Shown here: positions 50,655 through 58,084 of the stretch, one piece after another
How positions within the stretch are numbered: the first letter of the stretch is position 1
How the letters are laid out: every line of letters starts with the position of its first letter
NCBI RefSeq assembly: GCF_014946725.1
Contig: NZ_JACFXY010000009.1
Location: forward strand, 62,001 to 126,000
Length of the DNA stretch: 64,000 nt
Direction: 5' to 3'
Source: Mixta mediterraneensis
GTDB lineage: Bacteria; Pseudomonadota; Gammaproteobacteria; Enterobacterales; Enterobacteriaceae
Program-made: the position numbers and the translations under genes
Notes under the pieces: generated by a model
Told to the model about the DNA's origin: nothing
What the model saw: the letters and a program-made list of their open reading frames with translations, nothing else
Databases searched by the model: none

Positions 50655-51986
50655 TTATTGCTCCTGTGCTAAAGAGGTCGGATGAATCTGGCGGCTACGG
50701 TTTAACAGGAGCATCAGCACAGCTGACAGCAGCATAAATCCGCCTACCACAAACATCGGTACGGTGTAACTTTGCGTCGCGTCGTGCAGCGCGCCCGTGA
50801 TATAGCCCGCCGAGAACCCCGCTACGTTGCCCAGGGTGTTGATTAGGGCGATGGCAGCAGCGGCAGACGCCCCTGTCAGGAACTGCGTAGGCAAGGTCCA
50901 AAAGTTCGGCAAGGCGGAAAAAATTGAGCTGGCGGTAATCGCAATCACCAGAATGGTGGTAAATGGCGAATCCATATAAAGCGCCAGTGGCACGCTGATG
51001 GCGCCTGCCAGGGCGGGAACAGCGATATGCCAGGTTTTACAACCGCGACGTGACGCATCGCGTGACCAGAAGAACATCACGACCGCAGCAACCAGATAGG
51101 GCACACCGGTAATGATTCCTTTCTGCATCACGTTAAAGGTGATGCCAAACTGCTGCTGGAAGCCACCGATGATGGTTGGCAGGAAAAAAGCCAGCGCATA
51201 CAGGCCATAAATAAAACCAAAGTAGATCAGGCACAGCATCCATACGCGGCCATTGCCCATGACGGAACGCAAACTTTGATGGCCTTTCTGCTGTTTTGCA
51301 TTGCTCTCCGCTTCCAGTTCATTGGTCAGCCAGGTTTTCTCTTCGCTGGTCAGCCATTTCGCCTGGCGCGGCGAATCCACCAGCCAGAGCAAGGCCATAA
51401 TGCCGATCAGGATCGCCGGGATAGAAACGCCCAGGAACATCACGCGCCAGCCCGCCAGTCCGAACAAACCATGCTGCTCAATAAAGGCCGCCGCTAGCGG
51501 CGCACCAAATACCACGGTCAGCGGTTGGGCGAGATAGAAAAGCGACAGGATTTTGCTGCGATGGCGAGCCGGAACCCACATGCTCAGATAAAGAATCGCC
51601 CCTGGAAAAAAACCGGCTTCGGCAATACCCAGCAGCAAGCGCAGACCATATAACCCTGGCACGCTGCTTACCCAGGTAAACAGCAGTGACACAATGCCCC
51701 AGCTGATCATAATCCGCGCCAGCCAGCGACGCGCACCGAAGCGATGTAGCGCCAGGTTGCTCGGCACTTCTAACAGGATGTAGCCAATAAAGAATACGCC
51801 GGATGCCAGACCAAACTGCACCGCCGTCAGCCCTAAATCCTGCGTCATGCCGTTGGGACCGGCGAAAGAAATCGCGGTTCGGTCAAGGAAGTTAATGAAG
51901 AACATCAGGGCGACAAACGGAACCAGTCGCCAGGAAATTTTACGAACAGCGGATTGTTCAACCGCTGCCATTGTTGCCTGGGTCAT
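50655..51986 (-). CDS. MFS transporter (ACS family), probable D-apionate or related sugar-acid importer
   Basis: Protein of 443 residues with 12 hydrophobic segments, FINFLDRTAISFAGP and GYILLEVPSNLALHRFGARRW, the marks of the anion:cation symporter family that imports sugar acids such as hexuronates. The frame is open to 52115, but ATG 51986 has GGAG at seven bases and gives the usual short cytoplasmic N-terminus. It is the first gene of the leftward operon. Import of an acid substrate fits an apionate pathway better than one starting from a neutral tetrose. Substrate is inferred from context. Confidence 0.85.
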   Translation of the reverse strand: MTQATMAAVEQSAVRKISWRLVPFVALMFFINFLDRTAISFAGPNGMTQDLGLTAVQFGLASGVFFIGYILLEVPSNLALHRFGARRWLARIMISWGIVSLLFTWVSSVPGLYGLRLLLGIAEAGFFPGAILYLSMWVPARHRSKILSLFYLAQPLTVVFGAPLAAAFIEQHGLFGLAGWRVMFLGVSIPAILIGIMALLWLVDSPRQAKWLTSEEKTWLTNELEAESNAKQQKGHQSLRSVMGNGRVWMLCLIYFGFIYGLYALAFFLPTIIGGFQQQFGITFNVMQKGIITGVPYLVAAVVMFFWSRDASRRGCKTWHIAVPALAGAISVPLALYMDSPFTTILVIAITASSIFSALPNFWTLPTQFLTGASAAAAIALINTLGNVAGFSAGYITGALHDATQSYTVPMFVVGGFMLLSAVLMLLLNRSRQIHPTSLAQEQ

Positions 51987-52415
51987 GACGCATCTCCGAT
52001 ACGGGCGCGATAAAAGAACGTTGGTGTTGGCAATACGCAGTACGCATTGTCGGTACAGGTACATGTAAGATTTTTGTAACGCATGTTCGAGTCCTCGGCG
52101 GGTCTTCTTGTGCATTGGTATTACTGCGCGAACAAATGAACACTACACGTATAATTGCTCATCCCTCAACTGCACTTGTTAAAACTGTGAAACCGTTCAA
52201 ATGATCCAAAACAAATTTTTTTTCGGATTCATGTCACCCTTTCAGTGGCAAAGCAGGCCACACAAGGGGTTTCCAGCCGGAAGGTAAGCAAAAGAGCCGC
52301 AAAAAACAAATGAACAACTATTGAACATATGAGCGGAGGTGTGGCAGGCTAGGGGTGAACATCTTTTGACCTGCGCTATAGGCGGGTTGAACCGGGTAAC
52401 CTACTGGAGTAAACG
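51987..52415. promoter_or_regulatory. Divergent regulatory region of the apionate cluster with repeated TGAACA
   Basis: Between the MFS gene and derI. The hexamer TGAACA occurs four times on the plus strand (52137, 52311, 52322, 52356), and the 12-mer AACAAATGAACA occurs exactly twice (52131-52142 and 52305-52316), one near each side. The copies at 52311 and 52322 are 11 bp apart, one helical turn. Operator sites for the SorC-family regulator are the natural reading. No gene is seen in the interval. Confidence 0.55.
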
Positions 52416-52874
52416 ATGAAAACAATCGCAATTGGTGCCGATGATGCGGCCATTGAACTGAAAAATGTGATCAAACGTCATTTAGAAGAGAAACAATTCG
52501 ACGTGCTGGATTACAGCAACGATGCGCAAAATGAGCGTCCTATGTATCCCGATGTCGCCTTTGCGCTGGCTAACGCCGTTAAAGATGGCAAACACGATCG
52601 CGGCATTCTGCTGTGTGGCACCGGGATCGGCGTGGCCATCGTGGCGAACAAAGTGCCGGGCGTACGCGCTGCACAATGCCATGACACCTTCTCAGCCGAA
52701 CGTGCGCGTAAGAGTAATAATGCCCAGATCATGACAATGGGTGCGCGCGTCATTGGTCCGGAGCTGGCAAAAAATATCGTCAATGCCTGGATGGCGTCCG
52801 AATTTGAAGGTGGCGGCTCTACCGCTAAAGTGGAAAAAATCGATTATTACGAACAGGCGTGCCAGGCAAAATAA
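52416..52874 (+). CDS. derI: RpiB-like isomerase, probable D-erythrulose-4-phosphate isomerase (DerI)
   Basis: RpiB/LacAB-family protein of 152 residues with IAIGADDAAIELK at the start (sugar-phosphate binding), LLCGTGIGVAIVANK with the catalytic-type Cys, and CHDTFSAERARKSNNAQIMTMGARVIG. In tetrose pathways DerI turns D-erythrulose 4-phosphate into D-erythrose 4-phosphate, which feeds the pentose phosphate pathway. It is transcribed away from the rest of the cluster. GGAG precedes the ATG. A strong hairpin and then a truncated transaldolase gene follow, suiting the fate of the product. Confidence 0.85.
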   Translation: MKTIAIGADDAAIELKNVIKRHLEEKQFDVLDYSNDAQNERPMYPDVAFALANAVKDGKHDRGILLCGTGIGVAIVANKVPGVRAAQCHDTFSAERARKSNNAQIMTMGARVIGPELAKNIVNAWMASEFEGGGSTAKVEKIDYYEQACQAK

Positions 52875-52892
52875 GCCCCCTCACATCTTCAT

Positions 52893-52920
52893 GCGAAGCC
52901 GTCTGACGGCTTCGCCTGTT
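52893..52920 (+). terminator. Hairpin/terminator after derI
   Basis: Perfect 10-bp stem GCGAAGCCGT / ACGGCTTCGC with loop CTG, followed by CTGTTT, 18 bases after the derI stop. It may attenuate read-through to the transaldolase fragment. Confidence 0.7.
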
Positions 52921-53004
52921 TCAGGCGTTGCGACGTTGCTTTCGCAGGAAAAAGTGCGCCTGTCGCTCTGTTGCCGCCTTATTTTCTCGTTATGGAGTGA
53001 AGAG

Positions 53005-53061
53005 ATGAACCAGTTAGAGGCGTTAAAACAGCATACGACCGTAGTGGCTGACAGTGGCGAT
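53005..53061 (+). pseudogene. 5' fragment of a transaldolase gene (talA-like), truncated
   Basis: ATG 53005 with GGAG seven bases upstream opens MNQLEALKQ then TTVVADSGD, the conserved N-terminus of transaldolase A/B. After 19 codons the similarity stops and IS66-type sequence begins in the same orientation. The full gene would have linked D-erythrose 4-phosphate from derI to the pentose phosphate pathway. What remains cannot make an enzyme. Assignment is from a short but distinctive stretch. Confidence 0.75.
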
Positions 53062-54587
53062 ACTGGTGATATCCCCCTCCGCAGGCTCACGCAACTGGCT
53101 GGTTGCCAGCGTGATGGACATGCGCAACAGCGTCAATGACCTTGCTTCCAGGGTGCAAAACACGTTACTGGATGACCCGTTTAGCGGTCGTCTGTTTATC
53201 TTCCGCGGTCGTCGCGGCGACATCATAAAAGTGCTGTAGGCTGCCCGTGATGGTCTGTGCCTGTTCACTAAGCGCCTGGAGCGGGGACGCTTCATCTGGC
53301 CGGTGACACGCGACGGAATGCCAGCGCAACTGTCCATGCTGCTGGAAGGCATTAACTGGACCCATCCGCAGCGGACGGAACGCCCTGGAATACGCATATA
53401 ACCTGCTGTAAAGTGAGGCTATGGACAGCTCGTACCCTGATGAAAACGCCCGGCTCAGGGCGCAGCAGATCACCCTCCGCAAAATGGCAGAATATAAACT
53501 TCTACTCTTGCAGCGGGTGGCGGTGTACACCAGCGAAATTAACCGCCTGAAGGCGCTGGTTGCTAAGCTGCAGCGTATGCAGTTCAGCAAAAACTCCGAA
53601 AAGTTGCGTGAGTAAACGCAGCGCCAGGTATGCGAGGCTGAGGAGCGCATCAGCACCCTGCAGGAGGAGATAGCAGAGCAGTTGGAACTTATCAGCAGCG
53701 CTTTTAAGGTTATCGAAACGCAGCGTCCAAAGCTGGCCTGCTGGCGCGCATCGTCACGGCGACGTGCGCGGAACACACGCCTCATTACCGTCAGTCGGAG
53801 ATATACCGCCGCCAGGGCGTGGAGCTGAGCCGTGCCACGCTGGGACGCTGGCCCGGCGCGGTGAGCGAACTGCTGGAGCCGCTGTATGACCTGCTGCGGC
53901 AGTACGTGCTGATGCTGGGCAAGGAACATACCGACGATATCCCGGTACCGGTTCAGGAGCCGGGCAGCGGCAAAAACCGGACGGCCCGGCTGTGGTAGGT
54001 CTACGTGCGGAATGACCGCAACGCGGGGTCGCAGCTACTACCGGCGGTGTGGTTCGCGTACTTGCCGGGCCGGAAAAGCATTCCCGCACACCGACCGACA
54101 TCACAACCGAAGTGCTGAAGCGCATCGGAAAACTGTATGCCATCGAGGCGGAAAAACGCGGCAGCCCGGCAGACGAGCGGCTGGCGGAACGAAAAGAGCA
54201 GACCGTTCCGCTGATGCAGTCGCTCTGCGACTAGATACAGGCGCAGATAAAGGTGCTGTCTCGGCACCCGGGTACAACGAAGGCGTTCGCGTACTTGCTG
54301 AAACAATGGGACGCGCTCAACCTGTACTGCAGCAACGGCTGGCAATAACCTCGCGGAGAACGCGCTGCGTGGTGTTGCCCTGGGTCGAAAAAACTGACTG
54401 TTCGCCGGTTCATATGCGGGTGGGGAAAGGGCAGCTGTACTGTACTCACTGATCGGCCCCTGTCGGCTGAACGGCGCGGAGCCATGGCTGCGCTATCTGG
54501 CCAGTGAACCGGCTGAGCGATCTGCTGCCGTGGAAGGTCGATATCACATCTAAATAAGCGTCAATGCGCTCTGTATATGACGCTTAC
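53062..54587 (+). mobile_element. Degenerate IS66-family element, left end missing
   Basis: Contains, in order on the plus strand, a tnpB remnant (about 53070-53410: WLVASVMDMRNS, SGRLFIFRGRRGD, then a stop, then LFTKRLERGRFIWPVTRDG and LLEGINW) and a tnpC remnant (from 53421: DENARLRAQ, KLQRMQFSKNSEKLRE then stop, and later shifted blocks ending in DLLPWKVDI near 54550). Many stops and frameshifts make it inactive. The right end GACGCTTAC at 54587 matches the GTAAGCGTC terminus of the family. The left end and tnpA are missing; the element starts abruptly at the transaldolase fragment. Confidence 0.85.
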
Positions 54588-54745
54588 ATCTGCTCCTTTA
54601 ATGCATCGCACGGATTGGGCGCCTCAATCGGATAGTGCTCCTGTTCGTATTTTTCGATAAGCAGGATCATACCTCCAGAAAATCCCCTGCTCCGGCTCAT
54701 TGTCAAGCAAAAAGAATACGGCGGCAAAGGCTGCCACATAGCCTG
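54588..54745 (-). pseudogene. Fragment resembling a HigA-type antitoxin
   Basis: On the minus strand the sequence reads AFAAVFFLLDNEPEQG, then after a one-base shift ILLIEKYEQEHYPIEAPNP and CDALKEQM, a pattern typical of the N-terminal half of HigA-type antitoxins (LxxLIExYExxHYPIxxPDP). The helix-turn-helix half would lie where the IS66 right end now is. It is frameshifted and truncated. No toxin gene is seen. Assignment by pattern memory only. Confidence 0.5.
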
Positions 54746-54813
54746 CTATAGCTCAGAATGTAAGGGACACAGCCTAACTTAAAAGGTTTAATACTTAGTC
54801 TGATGCCTGCCTA

Positions 54814-55684
54814 AGAACCTATCCCAAAAGGAATTGTCAGATCGTAAATAATGGCAATTTTTGAGGGCGAAGTATGGCGGGCAACAAGTGGCAGATCAGC
54901 GATGAACTCTGGGAGAAAATGGCTCCACTTCTCCCGGAACATAAAACCCACCATCCGCTGGGCACGCATCGTAGACGTGTTGATAATCGTGCCGCAATGA
55001 ACGCCATTTTCTTTGTGCTCAGAACCGGTTGCCAATGGAATGCCCTGAATGCCACGGATATTTGCTCATCCAGCTCAGCCCACCGCCGCTTTCAGGAATG
55101 GCGGGATGCTGGAGTATTTGAACGCTTCTGGCAAAACGGGCTGCTTGCCTGCGAGAAGCGGGATGCCATTGACTGGTCATGGTTGTCGATGGATGGCTGC
55201 ATGACAAAATCGCCCCTTGCAGGCTCAAAAAAACAGGTCGCAACCCGACTGACAGGGGGAAGCAGGGAGTAAAGCGGAGCCTGATGACCGACGGGAACGG
55301 GCTTCCGCTCTCGCTGGCTGTCGCAGGGGCAAATACCCACGACATAAAACTGGTTGAAGATACGCTGGACGCGCTACAGACCGGCAGGCCGGGTCGCAGG
55401 CTGCATCTGTGTATGGACAAAGGCTATGAGGCTGAATGGGTGGAAATTTGTTTGAAAGCTCGTCGTTATGAACCTCATATCCAGTCGGGGAAAGAGGAGT
55501 CTGAGGCAATTAAAAACAGCGAGTTCAGGGCTCATCGTTGGGTTGTGGAAAGAACGCATAGCTGGATGAATCGCTTTCGCCGCATACTGACGCGATGGGA
55601 GAAGAAAGTCGAAAACTACGAGGCGATGCTGCATTTTGCTTGCAGCATCATTGTCTGGAATAAAATCCTTTTGGGATAGGTTCT
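54814..55684 (+). mobile_element. Complete IS5-family element (IS427-type), copy A
   Basis: 871 bp with terminal inverted repeats AGAACCTATCCCAAAAGGA and its complement at the right, flanked by TA on both sides (54812-54813, 55685-55686), as expected for this group. It carries one frameshifted transposase gene. The right 340 bp are repeated exactly at 56759-57098. Confidence 0.9.
54874..55679 (+). CDS. IS5-family transposase made by -1 frameshifting (copy A)
   Basis: Two overlapping frames encode one DDE transposase. OrfA (54874-55272, MAGNKWQISDELWEKMAPLL ...) holds the N-terminal DUF4096-type domain; the second frame (to 55679) holds KTGRNPTDRGKQGVKR, DKGYEAEWVE and WVVERTHSWMNRFRR, the DDE core and C-terminal Glu region. 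The frames overlap at a run of seven As (55227-55233) read TCA AAA AAA in frame zero; a -1 slip there joins them, as in other IS427-group elements. It looks intact. Confidence 0.88.
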
Positions 55685-55702
55685 TAGTTATATGGTTGGA
55701 TA

Positions 55703-56758
55703 GGCTTTGTTGAATAAATCAGCTTCAGGACGAGTGACTCTGTAGCTGACCGGGTTTTCAGGCAATACGCACGCTTTCTGGCATACCAGCCTTCGTTATT
55801 TTATTCAGCGCACGCACCATGCCCAAAGCCTCTGCTACCTGACCATCGTAATCACGCAGCGTCAGTGAACCTCCGAACAGTTGCTTTACCCTGTACATGG
55901 CCGTCTCCGCTATCGAGCGACGGTTGTAATCTGTTGTCCATTTCCACCGGGCATTACTCCCGGTCAGCCGCTGATTCGCTACTGCACGGTTACGGTCTGC
56001 GTACTCTACGGGCCAGTAACCCGCTCCTTTTCGGGGCGGGGTGAGGGCACTGATTTTCTTGCGCCGCAGGTCATCGGGACAGAGTCGGGTGTCGTAAGCG
56101 CCGTCTGCTGCGGCTGCCCTGATTTTTCTGTGTGTCTGCCGGATAAGACCCGGGAAAGCTTCTGAGTCCGTGACGTTGTTCAGAGACAGGTCCGCGCAGA
56201 TGACTTCATGTGTTCTGCTGTCAACGGCCAGATGCAGCTTCCGCCAGGTACGACGGCGCTCTTTGCCGTGATTTTTGACTTTCCATTCGCCTTCACCAAA
56301 AACCTTCAGCCCGGTGGAATCAATCACCAGGTGTGCGATTTCACCCCGGGTGGGTGTTTTGAAACAGACATTAACCGACTTTGCCCGCTTGCTGACACTG
56401 CTGTAATCCGGGCAGCGCAACGGAACGTTCATCAGGGCAAAAATGGAATCAATAAAACCCTGCGCAGCCCGCAGGGTCAGCCGGAACAGGCGTTTAATCA
56501 TCAGGACGGTGGTGATGGCAAGGTCAGAATAGCGCTGAGGTCTTCCCCGTGATGAAGGCGTTGCCGACTCATACCAGGCATGAGTCGCTTCATCGTCCAG
56601 CCAGAAAGTGAGGGAGCCACGGTTGATGAGGGCTTTGTTGTAGGTGGGCCAGTTGGTGATTTTGAACTTTTGCTTTGCCACGGAACGGTCTGTGTTGTCG
56701 GGAGGATGCGTGATCTGATCCTTCAACTCAGCAAAAGTTCGATTTATTCAACAAAGCC
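55703..56758 (-). mobile_element. IS903-like element (IS5 family)
   Basis: 1056 bp with perfect 18-bp terminal repeats GGCTTTGTTGAATAAATC (55703) and GATTTATTCAACAAAGCC (to 56758), the IS903 ends. The flanks GGTTGGATA and TAAAACTGG do not match, so the usual 9-bp duplication is absent. The right flank is internal sequence of an IS427-type copy; the left flank is 18 bp beyond the end of copy A. This means one flank was lost by deletion or recombination. Confidence 0.93.
55758..56726 (-). CDS. IS903-type transposase
   Basis: A 322-residue transposase of the IS5 family, IS903 group. It has the catalytic Asp in IDSTGLKVFGEGEWK, the second Asp in AAADGAYDTR and the Glu in NRRSIAETAMYRVKQLFGG. Length and sequence look complete and undamaged, so the element may still move. 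Confidence 0.93.
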   Translation of the reverse strand: MKDQITHPPDNTDRSVAKQKFKITNWPTYNKALINRGSLTFWLDDEATHAWYESATPSSRGRPQRYSDLAITTVLMIKRLFRLTLRAAQGFIDSIFALMNVPLRCPDYSSVSKRAKSVNVCFKTPTRGEIAHLVIDSTGLKVFGEGEWKVKNHGKERRRTWRKLHLAVDSRTHEVICADLSLNNVTDSEAFPGLIRQTHRKIRAAAADGAYDTRLCPDDLRRKKISALTPPRKGAGYWPVEYADRNRAVANQRLTGSNARWKWTTDYNRRSIAETAMYRVKQLFGGSLTLRDYDGQVAEALGMVRALNKITKAGMPESVRIA

Positions 56759-57098
56759 TAAAACTGGTTGAAGATACGCTGGACGCGCTACAGACCGGCA
56801 GGCCGGGTCGCAGGCTGCATCTGTGTATGGACAAAGGCTATGAGGCTGAATGGGTGGAAATTTGTTTGAAAGCTCGTCGTTATGAACCTCATATCCAGTC
56901 GGGGAAAGAGGAGTCTGAGGCAATTAAAAACAGCGAGTTCAGGGCTCATCGTTGGGTTGTGGAAAGAACGCATAGCTGGATGAATCGCTTTCGCCGCATA
57001 CTGACGCGATGGGAGAAGAAAGTCGAAAACTACGAGGCGATGCTGCATTTTGCTTGCAGCATCATTGTCTGGAATAAAATCCTTTTGGGATAGGTTCT
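56759..57098 (+). mobile_element. 3' fragment of a second IS427-type element, copy B
   Basis: 340 bp identical as far as I can see to 55345-55684 of copy A, ending in the same terminal repeat and TA (57099-57100). It begins directly at the right end of the IS903-like element. Its 5' part is missing. It interrupts the hydrolase gene to its right. Confidence 0.9.
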
Positions 57099-58082
57099 TA
57101 ATATTATACTTAGTTCGGCAGAAAGGCTCAAGATATAATAAAACTGTATCGTATTCCTTTTTATAGAAATATAGCTCTGCTAATCTGATAATAGGTCTTC
57201 CCAGATATGGAGTCAGTTGATAACATTGTTCATAATATTTCATCGAAGCTGTTTTAAATCCATTCTTATCTAAACATATAGCATAAAGATAATTTATATA
57301 ACCCCAATTAGGTGATGCTTTAATCATTTTTTCTAGGAAGGGTATATAACTTTCACTGCTTTCTTTATTACTAATGTAATTTTCGTTTATTTCTTTTAAT
57401 CTATCAATTTTCTCATTATCATATGTTTTTGATTTTGGTATATGTGATAGGCCTTTTGAGGAGCCTTTCGAAATCATTTCATAAAGTAATTGTTCAATGT
57501 TATGGTTTTTATTCAATTCGCCTAAAATATTATGTTTGTAATTATTAAGGATGTATACTTTTGATTCTCTTATATTGTTCTTGAGCTTATTAGCGGAATA
57601 ATAATCTATCAGATCTCCGTTATTACTCACTACTATAATTTGAGTTTTTTTACTATATTCTAATAATGAAATATCTTCATCAAGAGCTTCACCTGTAGGG
57701 AAATCTACTAAACTCTTTGAGAATTTCATCCCTAAATGACTTTCGGGGCTGAATGCAATAATCCGATCAGCTTGTAAATCCGCCCCATATTTTAATGCAG
57801 CATATCCACCCATGCTTGCACCGAGTATCCAAAGCTTTCCTCCTTTACCAAGAAGATCTTTTATCTTTTCTTTAAGAAAATTTATTAAAGCTTCATAACT
57901 AGGATGCTCAGAAGTTCCATGTATAAACCATTTATTACTGAAGTCATTTATATATATTTTTGATGCAGGAACAGAATCTAATTTTTTTGAAAAAGTAAAT
58001 TTCCCTTTTGGTGTATGACGTGAAGAAAAAACCACTAAAACATTTTTTTTACTGTACTTTCAATAATTTTAATCGAGTCCAT
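57099..58082 (-). pseudogene. Alpha/beta-hydrolase of the capsule operon, frameshifted and truncated
   Basis: The ATG at 58082 lies two bases after the Stealth gene stop and reads MDSIKIIESTVKKM then stops. A -1 slip (or one extra base) at the run of eight As (58050-58043) gives MDSIKIIESTVKKNVLVVFS and continues through an alpha/beta-hydrolase fold with nucleophile elbow GASMGGYAAL, HNILGELNKNHN (possible catalytic His) and a C-terminal TPR-like repeat region (ANWGYINYLYAI-like helices). It is cut off after FCRTKYNI by IS copy B. Such hydrolases occur beside Stealth transferases in capsule loci. The open frame from GTG 58035 may be a remnant only. AT-rich. Confidence 0.75.
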
Positions 58083-58084
58083 TA

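Noticed and set aside
51987..52115. 43-residue N-terminal extension of the MFS transporter
   Set aside because: The ATG at 51986 has a proper ribosome site and gives a normal MFS N-terminus; the extension is promoter DNA.
53165..53929. 254-residue minus-strand frame across the IS66 remnant
   Set aside because: Antisense to the tnpB/tnpC remnants; composition and content are those of a shadow frame.
56788..57098. C-terminal 100 residues of the minus-strand frame 56788-58035
   Set aside because: This is antisense of IS427-type copy B read through after truncation of the hydrolase; not native sequence.
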